A DNA stretch of 64,000 bases. It comes from an uncultured Bryobacterales bacterium. GTDB lineage: Bacteria > Acidobacteriota > Terriglobia > Bryobacterales > UBA6623. The translations under genes were made by a program, and so were the position numbers. The stretch covers positions 496,001-560,000 of the forward strand of contig CATOTH010000005.1 of assembly GCA_951813065.1 (NCBI GenBank), written 5' to 3'. The stretch's first letter is position 1. Every line of letters starts with the position of its first letter. Below are positions 7,906-15,042 of this stretch, one piece after another. Under the pieces are notes generated by a model, which was not told the DNA's origin, made no database searches, and was given only the letters and a program-made list of their open reading frames with translations.

Positions 7906-9225
7906 ATGACGGTCCCCAAGCCCTCTCGCAGAATCTTCCTCGGTGCCGCCGCAGCCTCGGCGGCGGCCAGTGGCCGCATTCGTGTCGGAATCATCGGCGT
8001 GGGCAATATCGGCACCCGCCACCTCCAGAGGCGCCTGCTGCCCATGATGCGCCGGGACGGAATTGTGGATGTTGTCGCCGCGAGCGACATCTACGACCGG
8101 GCCAAGTTTCGGGCCAAGGAAATGATCGGTCTTGGCGACCGGGATGTCCATCACGCCTACGAGGACCTGCTCGCCCGGGAGGACGTGGATGCGGTGGTGA
8201 TCGCGACGCCAGACCACTGGCACGCCCGAATGGCCATCGACGCCATGCGAGCCGGCAAGGACGTCTATCTCGAGAAGCCCATGTCGCGGACGATCCCGGA
8301 AGCCAAGGCGATCGCGGACACAGCCCGCGAGACCAAGAGGATACTGCAGGTCGGCAGCCAGTGGGTTTCGGACCCGGCCTACGCGCAGGCGAAACAGATG
8401 GTGCGCAACGGCCTGACCGGACCGGTCCTGATGGCACAATCGAGCTACTCGTCGAACCACGCGAACGGGGTGTGGCAGTACTACGTCGACGAAGAGGCGT
8501 CCTCAGAGACGGTGGATTGGAAGCGCTTCCTGGGAGACGCACCCGAACAGGCCTTCAGCGGCGAGCGCTTCTTCCGGTGGCGCAAGTACTGGGATTTTTC
8601 CGGCGGCATCGGAACGGACTTCCTGTACCATCGCCTGAGTCCGCTCCTGTATGCGCTGGGGCCGCGCTTTCCGCGGGCAGTCAGCGCTCACGGAGGGATC
8701 TACCTGTTCCAAGACAGGGAAGTTCCAGATACCTATTCGACGACGATCGAATATCCCGGGCTGCTCATTAACCTCGTGGGCACGTGCGGTTCACAATCAC
8801 CGAACACGCTCCACGGACCGGCAATCTTCGGGCAACAGGCCGCGATCAAGATCGCCCCCGGAGTCGTCGAACTGCGGCCCGAACGGCTCTACGAGGACGA
8901 ATTCCAAGAGCGCACCGGAAAGGCTGTCATCCGCGCCGAGGTCGACAACCGGGACCAGCAAATTGCACGCACGGCCCACATGCTGAACTTCCTCAACTGC
9001 GTCAAGACCCGCGAGAAGCCTGTATTCGACGCCTGGTTCGGCTACCAGGTGATGGTCGCGATCAAGCTGGGCGTCGATTCGTACCGATCCGGCAGAATCA
9101 TGGCCTTCGATCCGGTCACGGAACGAATCCTGGGCGAACCGCGCTCAAGGCATCCGGGTTTTGAGGGCGCCGGGACCAACTTCCCGGACGCGCAGCCCGG
9201 ATACCAGAAGCGGCCGGCTGGGTAG
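7906..9225 (+). CDS. Gfo/Idh/MocA-family oxidoreductase, Tat-exported
   Basis: 439 residues from the ATG at 7906. The leader is Tat-like (S-R-R-I-F-L-G-A-A-A-A-S). The Rossmann fold begins at GIIGVGNIG (28-36), and the family's EKPMS motif with the substrate-positioning lysine is near residue 123. The C-terminal alpha/beta domain contains D-F-S-G-G-I-G-T-D-F and D-x-x-x-H-R-L type segments. Such enzymes oxidise or reduce sugars and cyclitols with NAD(P); exported Tat members are common in Acidobacteria and Planctomycetes. The neighbouring sugar isomerase-like gene (12228) is a frequent partner. A weak CAGAAT sits 10 bases before the start. Confidence 0.88.
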   Translation: MTVPKPSRRIFLGAAAASAAASGRIRVGIIGVGNIGTRHLQRRLLPMMRRDGIVDVVAASDIYDRAKFRAKEMIGLGDRDVHHAYEDLLAREDVDAVVIATPDHWHARMAIDAMRAGKDVYLEKPMSRTIPEAKAIADTARETKRILQVGSQWVSDPAYAQAKQMVRNGLTGPVLMAQSSYSSNHANGVWQYYVDEEASSETVDWKRFLGDAPEQAFSGERFFRWRKYWDFSGGIGTDFLYHRLSPLLYALGPRFPRAVSAHGGIYLFQDREVPDTYSTTIEYPGLLINLVGTCGSQSPNTLHGPAIFGQQAAIKIAPGVVELRPERLYEDEFQERTGKAVIRAEVDNRDQQIARTAHMLNFLNCVKTREKPVFDAWFGYQVMVAIKLGVDSYRSGRIMAFDPVTERILGEPRSRHPGFEGAGTNFPDAQPGYQKRPAG

Positions 9226-9241
9226 CGCGGGCGCCGTGCGC

Positions 9242-9643
9242 TTACAGAACCTTCTGGAGGGCCTCGCCGAAAGCGCCGACCTGCTTGTCGGGGGAATCCG
9301 CCTTGCCCTTTTGCGGCCGCCCGCCGTCCCGCCTCCGCAGCGGCTTGCGCTGCTGTTGCTGAGGTCGGTCGCCCTTCGGGTGAGCCGCTTTCGCGCGCAG
9401 CAGTTTCCCGTCGATGGGAGCCCTGTTGAAACGGCGGATGATGGCGTGCATCTCCTCGTCGTTGGGCGCCTCCACGAAAGCGTAGCCCTTGGATTCCTGA
9501 GTCTCGAAATCGCGGATTACACGAACCGCATCGCAGACCAGGTCACTACTCTCGAGCCACGACTTGATGTCGTCCGCCGTGACCCATGTCGGCAGGTTGC
9601 CGAAGAAAATGTTGTGTCCGATGTTCTTTCCCATACCGGGCAA
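9242..9643 (-). CDS. RNA-recognition-motif (RRM) protein
   Basis: 133 residues. One RRM covers residues ~11-90: RNP2 is NIFFGNLP, RNP1 is KGYAFVEA, and the aromatic side chains used for stacking on RNA bases are present. The tail (~95-133) is rich in Q, R, K and G and probably unstructured. Single-RRM proteins of this size occur in several bacterial phyla and bind RNA, often connected with cold or stress responses. The start could also be the ATG three codons downstream. Convergent with the oxidoreductase gene, whose stop is 16 bases away. Confidence 0.85.
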   Translation of the reverse strand: MPGMGKNIGHNIFFGNLPTWVTADDIKSWLESSDLVCDAVRVIRDFETQESKGYAFVEAPNDEEMHAIIRRFNRAPIDGKLLRAKAAHPKGDRPQQQQRKPLRRRDGGRPQKGKADSPDKQVGAFGEALQKVL

Positions 9644-9841
9644 TGAAATTCCTCGTTGACTGTAGGATTCCCGGCTCGAATTCCGGGCTCGAAATGCAGA
9701 GCGCTTGCGTGCTCAACGAAGGATCAGAATACCACAGCAAGACCGGGAAATAGGGCGGTGCCGGACACAATCAGCGAAAACGCGGCCCTCGGGTGACAAA
9801 CCAGAGCGATCCGTCGATCGAGCGAGTTCCGTCCACGGGAA
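9644..9841. other. short intergenic region
   Basis: No gene or clear site is recognised between the RRM gene start and the end of the glycosidase-like gene. Confidence 0.3.
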
Positions 9842-12199
9842 TCAGAATCGGCCGAACCAGTCCCGCAGAACCCCCATCGAGGGTTTTCCCAGCGGGCTAT
9901 GTGAGAAGTCAAACGGGCCGCCCCGTCCGTGGCTGGGCCACTTCCACCAGAACATTCCCTCCACTCCCGGCTGGCGGGCAAACCGCTCCAGCCAAACCGA
10001 GTAGCACCGCGCCTGCAATTCCGCATCCAGCCCGCTGGCGTTTTCCTCCCAGGGCCGGGCTGCGGCGGTGGCGAGTGCCGGGAATCCAACCTCTGTGAAA
10101 AGCACAGGCTTGGCGTACCTTTCCCGGACCCTGGCGATCCTCTCGGCTGCCTGGTCGATCTGCGGCGAGTGCGCCTCCGGTTCCGCGCCCTCTGCGGCGA
10201 TCGGGAAATAGAAATTGACACCGATCCAATCGAGATCGTCCCAGAACGGGATTCGCTCCAGTTCTTGTTCCCAGTGCGCAGCGTACGTCAATGGGCCGTG
10301 ATAGACCCGACGCACTTGCGCGATCAGGGAGCGCCAAGCCCGCTCGTGGACGGTCAGTCCGGCCAGTTCGTTGCCGATCACCAAGACGTCAAATCGATGC
10401 ACTTCGGCAAGCCGGGCGAAGTGCAGCATCCAGCGCCTGTAGTCGTCGAACCAGATGTCGAAGCGCTCCTTGCGTTCAAACTCGATCGCGCCGTGAAACA
10501 CGCTTCCTGCCCACAAGTGCGGCTTGAGGACGGTCTTGAGACCCAGCTCGCGGGCCTGTCGCGCGGAACGCACCAATCGCGCGTCGGTCTCCAGCGTGCG
10601 GAACCGGATCGTTGGCTCCAAGGGAGCGCGCGTGAACGCGTACGGCACCAGCGCAACCGCGTTCGCACCGATGGCGGCCATTCGCGCCAATTCGCGAGCG
10701 GCCGCCATCGAGCCGTAGCCGCCGCCCGTGACCTCATGCGAGAACGAGATCCCCTTGAGGTAGCCGGGCCGGCCGCGGCGGAACTCGGCGGGCTGGGGAT
10801 TCTGGCTACAGGGAGGAAGACAGTCCGGACATTCCGCCAGAGATTGTGCCAGCGGGAGCCGGTAGAGCTTCCGCAATACGGCAGAGCCGTGCCGGGAGAC
10901 GGCGGCTTCGACCCAAGCTCCCCCCAAGGCGTCGCGGACCAGCGGCGAACGGTACTTGCCGTCGACGGAGAACACCGCTTCGGCACTGTAGCGTTCTTCC
11001 TCGCAGGCGATTCTGGACGCAGCGGAATCCAGCGTCTCGTCGTCGATCCGACCGATCGCGTACCGCGCCATGGCCCACGCCATCGCCGGGGAGGCCGGCT
11101 CTCCCCACGCCTGCACCATCGCCAGCAGAGCCTCGGATCTTGGATCCTCGGGCCGGGAGTCCGGTCCGGCCATCAAGGCACCCTCGGCAAGCCCCGTCCA
11201 AGCGAAGCTCCCGGCTGCCCTGCGGTTTCCGGTGATGCTCCGAACGGCTTCATCCGAACGAGCGACGTGAACGTCGATCGGCACGCCGGACGGTGGAATG
11301 CCAAGACGATCGCGGTAGGTTCGCAAGCGCTCCCCGGCAAGGTCCAGCCACCGCTGCCGGCTCTCTGGCGGGAAACGAACCGTCTCGAACCGGGCATTCC
11401 AGTCTGGCGATGACAGCGGTGACCAGGCTATCTCCTGGATCGCCCGGCCCGGAGCCGGAACCGGCGAGGGAGCGACAATGGCCAGCAGGCCGGCAAGAGC
11501 CAGAAACACAGCGCTCCGTGTGGCGGGGGGCATCGACTGTTGCCGGGGAAGCCACGCGGCCAACCCGACCGTGATCGCCAGAATCATGGGAAACCCGGGA
11601 ATTCCCAACCGCTCAATCCAGCGGCTCTCAAACGAATTCTCGGGACTGGCAAGACACAACACGAGCACGGGGATAGCAAACGCCGTCAACGGCATCATCC
11701 GGGAACGTCTCAGTCCGATCCTTAGCGCCGCGACGGCGCCAATCGCAGCCACAAGCGCGAGGACCTTTTGCCCGACATCGCCACCCTGCGGAATGCCGAT
11801 GCTCTGCGCGAGGGTCTCCAAGGACCCGCGGCTACCCCATCCGTACTGGGCGAGTTGCGAGCAAAGCGGCCCCGCCAGCCAGAAGGCTGTTGACACCGCG
11901 GCAAGAGACGCGGTCCCTGACAGGCGCCACGCCACGCCGGCCGCCACCAGGAAGGCCGCGGTCGTGAGCAGAAACGGACCGAATGCGTGCACTCCATGAA
12001 TCAACCAAGAGGCATCGGGCGGCAGCAAGACGACCGCCCCGGACCGCCCCTCAGTCACCTCCGCGCCGCCAATCTCCCGCAGGATCCAGACATCAAGACC
12101 GCGCAGAACGGCGGCGAGCCACAGGCCGACGAGCCCGCTGGCGACTCCAAGGCCGCACTCGGCAGCGCGCGCGGACGCCACCCGGGGAACTCTGCTCAC
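9842..12199 (-). CDS. membrane-anchored glycoside-hydrolase-like protein (GH113-like TIM barrel)
   Basis: 785 residues. The first ~250 contain about six to seven hydrophobic segments (for example around L-V-G-L-W-L-A-A and F-L-L-T-T-A-A-F-L-V-A-A). A middle region (~260-480) is soluble, has four closely spaced cysteines (CPDCLPPC), and is not recognised. The C-terminal ~300 residues form a TIM-barrel glycosidase-like domain: V-I-G-N-E-L-A-G near 611 and F-T-E-V-G-F-P-A near 702 supply two glutamates placed as acid/base and nucleophile, as in GH113 and related clan-A families. A late G-M-F-W-W-K-W also fits. The barrel would face the periplasm. The start is GTG at 12199, only 28 bases from the divergent GTG of the isomerase-like gene. 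Confidence 0.7.
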   Translation of the reverse strand: MSRVPRVASARAAECGLGVASGLVGLWLAAVLRGLDVWILREIGGAEVTEGRSGAVVLLPPDASWLIHGVHAFGPFLLTTAAFLVAAGVAWRLSGTASLAAVSTAFWLAGPLCSQLAQYGWGSRGSLETLAQSIGIPQGGDVGQKVLALVAAIGAVAALRIGLRRSRMMPLTAFAIPVLVLCLASPENSFESRWIERLGIPGFPMILAITVGLAAWLPRQQSMPPATRSAVFLALAGLLAIVAPSPVPAPGRAIQEIAWSPLSSPDWNARFETVRFPPESRQRWLDLAGERLRTYRDRLGIPPSGVPIDVHVARSDEAVRSITGNRRAAGSFAWTGLAEGALMAGPDSRPEDPRSEALLAMVQAWGEPASPAMAWAMARYAIGRIDDETLDSAASRIACEEERYSAEAVFSVDGKYRSPLVRDALGGAWVEAAVSRHGSAVLRKLYRLPLAQSLAECPDCLPPCSQNPQPAEFRRGRPGYLKGISFSHEVTGGGYGSMAAARELARMAAIGANAVALVPYAFTRAPLEPTIRFRTLETDARLVRSARQARELGLKTVLKPHLWAGSVFHGAIEFERKERFDIWFDDYRRWMLHFARLAEVHRFDVLVIGNELAGLTVHERAWRSLIAQVRRVYHGPLTYAAHWEQELERIPFWDDLDWIGVNFYFPIAAEGAEPEAHSPQIDQAAERIARVRERYAKPVLFTEVGFPALATAAARPWEENASGLDAELQARCYSVWLERFARQPGVEGMFWWKWPSHGRGGPFDFSHSPLGKPSMGVLRDWFGRF

Positions 12200-12212
12200 G
12201 GCCGGAAACCGC

Positions 12213-12218
12213 TATAAT
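12213..12218 (+). promoter_or_regulatory. -10 box immediately before the isomerase-like gene
   Basis: A perfect TATAAT ends 9 bases before the GTG at 12228. It lies in the 28-base space between two divergent starts. Leaderless or near-leaderless transcription is implied. Confidence 0.55.
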
Positions 12219-12227
12219 TCACACACC

Positions 12228-13160
12228 GTGAAATCTTCATCCCGGAGAGACTTCCTTACCACGACGGCAGCGGCCTTGCCGTTCAGTCTAGCGGCTGCGG
12301 CGCGCGGAGCCGATCCCTCCCCCTTCCGCTTGGCGGTGACCACCGACGAGATCGACGACGACCTGACCGTCGCTCTCGACTTCTTGCGGCGGTTCGGCTT
12401 GAAGCACTGCGAAATCCGGCAGCTGTGGGGCCGCTACAACACCTCCTGGCCCCTCCCGAAGATCCGCTACGCGAGAAACTTGCTCGACGACGCCGGCATC
12501 CAGCTGGCCATCCTGGACACCTCGTTCTTCAAGGTCAAGCTGCCCAGGATGGACACCGTTGACGGCTCGCAGAGCCTTCGGGAGCAGTGGGATCTGCTCA
12601 AGCGGGCGTTCGAACGCGCGGACGTTCTTGGCACCGACCTGATCCGGGTCTTCGGGTTCATGCACGCGAAAGGCGGGCAGCCCGACGAGGCGGCGTACCC
12701 GCGAATCTACGATCTCATCGAGGAAGCTACCGAGCGCGCCGCCAAGGCCGGATTCCGGCTGGCCCTGGAGAATGTGGCGGACAGCTATGTCGCGACCGCC
12801 GCGCACTCGGCAAAGCTGCTCAATGCGGTCAGGTCGCCTGCCCTGGGCTTGACCTGGGACCCGAACAATTCCGCCCGCGCGGGGGATCCGGAACCGTTCC
12901 CGGCAGGCTACAACTCGCTGGACTCCAAGCGGATTCTTCATGTCCACGTCCGCGACTACCGTCGGCAGGCGGACGGCCCCGTCGAGTGGTGCGGCGTCGG
13001 AGATGGCGAGTTTGACCATGTGGGCCAGTTGCGAGCCCTGCAGCGAGATGGCTACGGCGGCTCGGTCTCGCTGGAGACGCATTTCACCATCAACGGCAGC
13101 AAGGCCAAGGCGAGCGAGCATTCGCTCAAGGGCCTGTTGAAGGCGGTCGCGCAGGTCTAG
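12228..13160 (+). CDS. sugar phosphate isomerase/epimerase-like (xylose isomerase-like TIM barrel), exported
   Basis: 310 residues from a GTG. The Tat-like leader is S-S-R-R-D-F-L-T-T-T-A-A-A. The AP-endonuclease-2/xylose-isomerase-like barrel shows CEIRQLWG, the metal-binding A-L-E-N-V glutamate, T-W-D-P-N-N-S, I-L-H-V-H-V-R-D and a late G-S-V-S-L-E-T-H glutamate. These are the usual metal ligands (E, D, H, E). Family members isomerise or epimerise sugars and inositols. Export by Tat fits processing of a sugar derivative in the periplasm. The SSS symporter gene follows after 45 bases, so uptake of the product may be linked. Confidence 0.85.
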   Translation: MKSSSRRDFLTTTAAALPFSLAAAARGADPSPFRLAVTTDEIDDDLTVALDFLRRFGLKHCEIRQLWGRYNTSWPLPKIRYARNLLDDAGIQLAILDTSFFKVKLPRMDTVDGSQSLREQWDLLKRAFERADVLGTDLIRVFGFMHAKGGQPDEAAYPRIYDLIEEATERAAKAGFRLALENVADSYVATAAHSAKLLNAVRSPALGLTWDPNNSARAGDPEPFPAGYNSLDSKRILHVHVRDYRRQADGPVEWCGVGDGEFDHVGQLRALQRDGYGGSVSLETHFTINGSKAKASEHSLKGLLKAVAQV

Positions 13161-13205
13161 GAGGTCGCGCGGGCTTCCCCGTCGCGGCCCCGGCCTTTCA
13201 TTGCA

Positions 13206-14996
13206 ATGCAACTCGGGAGCTTGGACTGGCTCATCCTGGGGGGCTTCTTCGTCCTCTCAATCGCGATTGGCCTGCGTGTCTCCCGCACGGCCGGCAGCGA
13301 CTTCTCCTCCTTCTTCCTGGCAGGCCGCAACCAGCCGTGGTGGCTGCTCGGGGTCTCCATGGTGGCCACGACGTTCTCGACGGACACGCCCAACCTCATT
13401 GCGGACATCGTGCGCCGCGACGGCGTCCTGGGTAACTGGACCTGGTGGGCGTTCCTGCTGTCCGGCATGCTCACGGTATTCCTCTACGCCAAGCTGTGGC
13501 GGCGGTCCGGGACCTGCACCGATGTCGAGTTCTACGAGTTGCGCTACTCGGGGCGGACGGCAGCGTTCCTGCGGGCGTTCCGCGGAGTGTATCTGGGGCT
13601 GGTGTTCAACGTCCTGATCATGGCGGCGGTGACTCTTGCCGCAATCAAGATCGGTTCGGTGATGTTCGGGTGGAGCCCGCTACAGACCGTTGTCATCGCC
13701 GCCGGGGTCACGCTGGCGTACAGCACCCTCGGAGGTCTCCAGGGCGTCCTGCTCACGGACTTGGTGCAGTTCGCTATGGCGATGACGGGGTCAGTGGCAG
13801 CCACGATCTACATCCTCGGCCTGCCGGAAGTGGGCGGGCTGAAGAGCCTTCTTGCCCATCCGGCGGTACAGGGCCGACTGGAGATCTGGCCGTCCCTCGA
13901 GACGATGTCCTGGACCGACCTTGCACCGGTTTTCCTCATGCCGTTGCTGGTGCAGTGGTGGGCGGCGTACTATCCGGGTTCGGAGCCGGGGGGAGGAGGT
14001 TACCTGGTCCAGCGGATGCTGTCGGCGAAGAACGAGAACCACGCACTGGCAGCGACCCTGATCTTCAACTTGCTGCATTACGCGGTGCGACCGTGGCCGT
14101 GGATCCTCGTCGCGCTGGCCTCGATGATCGTATTCCCCGGTCTGGAAGACATTCAGCAACGGTTCCCGCATGTTGCCGAGCAGGTCGTGCGCAACGACCT
14201 CGCCTACCCGGCCATGCTGACGTTCCTCCCGCCGGGCCTGCTTGGGCTGGTCGTCACCTCGCTTGCCGCCGCCTACATGTCGACAATGTCGACATCCGTG
14301 AACTGGGGCTCGTCGATCCTGGTGAACGACGTGTATCGGCGGTTCCTGAGGCCGAACGCATCCGAGCCGCAGCTGGTGTGGGTTGGGCGCCTTTCCACTG
14401 TCTTGCTGATGGCTGCCGCCTGCACCGTCTCGCTACTGATCGACAGTGCTCTCGGGGTCTTCCAGTTGCTCCTGCAAATCGGCGCGGGGACGGGCCTGCT
14501 GTTCCTGCTGCGGTGGTTCTGGTGGCGCATCAACGCCGCTACCGAACTGGCTGCGATGGTCGCTTCCTTCACGGTCGCCCTGCTCATCCCGCATTTCGGA
14601 GACGGACTGGACAGCTGGCAGCAGCTGCTTGCGGGCGTGGGGCTGACGACGTTGTGCTGGCTACCGTTCGCATTCTTCGGATTTGAGACTGAGGAACGGA
14701 CCCTGGTGAACTTCTACCGGACGATCCGCCCCGGAGGGCCGGGCTGGAGCCGCATTGCCCGCATAGCGGGTCCTGACACTGGATCGACTCCCCCCGAACC
14801 GCTGACGCGGTCGATCCTCGCGGCGGCGCTGGGCTCGGCCGCAATCTATGCCAGCCTGTTCGGCACCGGCTACATCCTCTACGGAAGGCCGGGGATAGCG
14901 ATAGCACTCGCATGCATTGCGGCCCTGGCAGCGGGCGGATGCGCGCACGTTTGGCTCCGGGCCACGAAACCGCTCGGCCGCGGCGGGCACGGCTAG
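13206..14996 (+). CDS. sodium:solute symporter (SSS family)
   Basis: 596 residues, with about 13-15 hydrophobic segments typical of the SSS family. The first helix starts at residue ~7 (D-W-L-I-L-G-G-F). The segment S-S-F-F-L-A-G-R-N-Q-P-W-W matches the well-conserved loop after TM1, and S-T-D-T-P-N TM2 residues are in the place of the sodium/substrate site. It imports a small solute with Na+; the substrate is unknown. Transcribed after the isomerase-like gene (45 bases) and before the CxxCH protein gene (46 bases), so possibly one sugar or organic-acid use operon. The TAG stop overlaps no other gene. Confidence 0.9.
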   Translation: MQLGSLDWLILGGFFVLSIAIGLRVSRTAGSDFSSFFLAGRNQPWWLLGVSMVATTFSTDTPNLIADIVRRDGVLGNWTWWAFLLSGMLTVFLYAKLWRRSGTCTDVEFYELRYSGRTAAFLRAFRGVYLGLVFNVLIMAAVTLAAIKIGSVMFGWSPLQTVVIAAGVTLAYSTLGGLQGVLLTDLVQFAMAMTGSVAATIYILGLPEVGGLKSLLAHPAVQGRLEIWPSLETMSWTDLAPVFLMPLLVQWWAAYYPGSEPGGGGYLVQRMLSAKNENHALAATLIFNLLHYAVRPWPWILVALASMIVFPGLEDIQQRFPHVAEQVVRNDLAYPAMLTFLPPGLLGLVVTSLAAAYMSTMSTSVNWGSSILVNDVYRRFLRPNASEPQLVWVGRLSTVLLMAAACTVSLLIDSALGVFQLLLQIGAGTGLLFLLRWFWWRINAATELAAMVASFTVALLIPHFGDGLDSWQQLLAGVGLTTLCWLPFAFFGFETEERTLVNFYRTIRPGGPGWSRIARIAGPDTGSTPPEPLTRSILAAALGSAAIYASLFGTGYILYGRPGIAIALACIAALAAGGCAHVWLRATKPLGRGGHG

Positions 14997-15024
14997 GTCC
15001 GCGGACGCGGGATCTCGCGCCTTC

Positions 15025-15030
15025 TACAAT
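15025..15030 (+). promoter_or_regulatory. possible -10 box before the CxxCH gene
   Basis: TACAAT ends 12 bases before the ATG at 15043; there is no recognisable -35. It would give a leader of about 6 bases. Confidence 0.4.
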
Positions 15031-15042
15031 GGGCGCATCGCA

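Noticed and set aside
9929..11413. 494-residue plus-strand open frame
   Set aside because: Shadow of the membrane glycosidase-like gene on the other strand.
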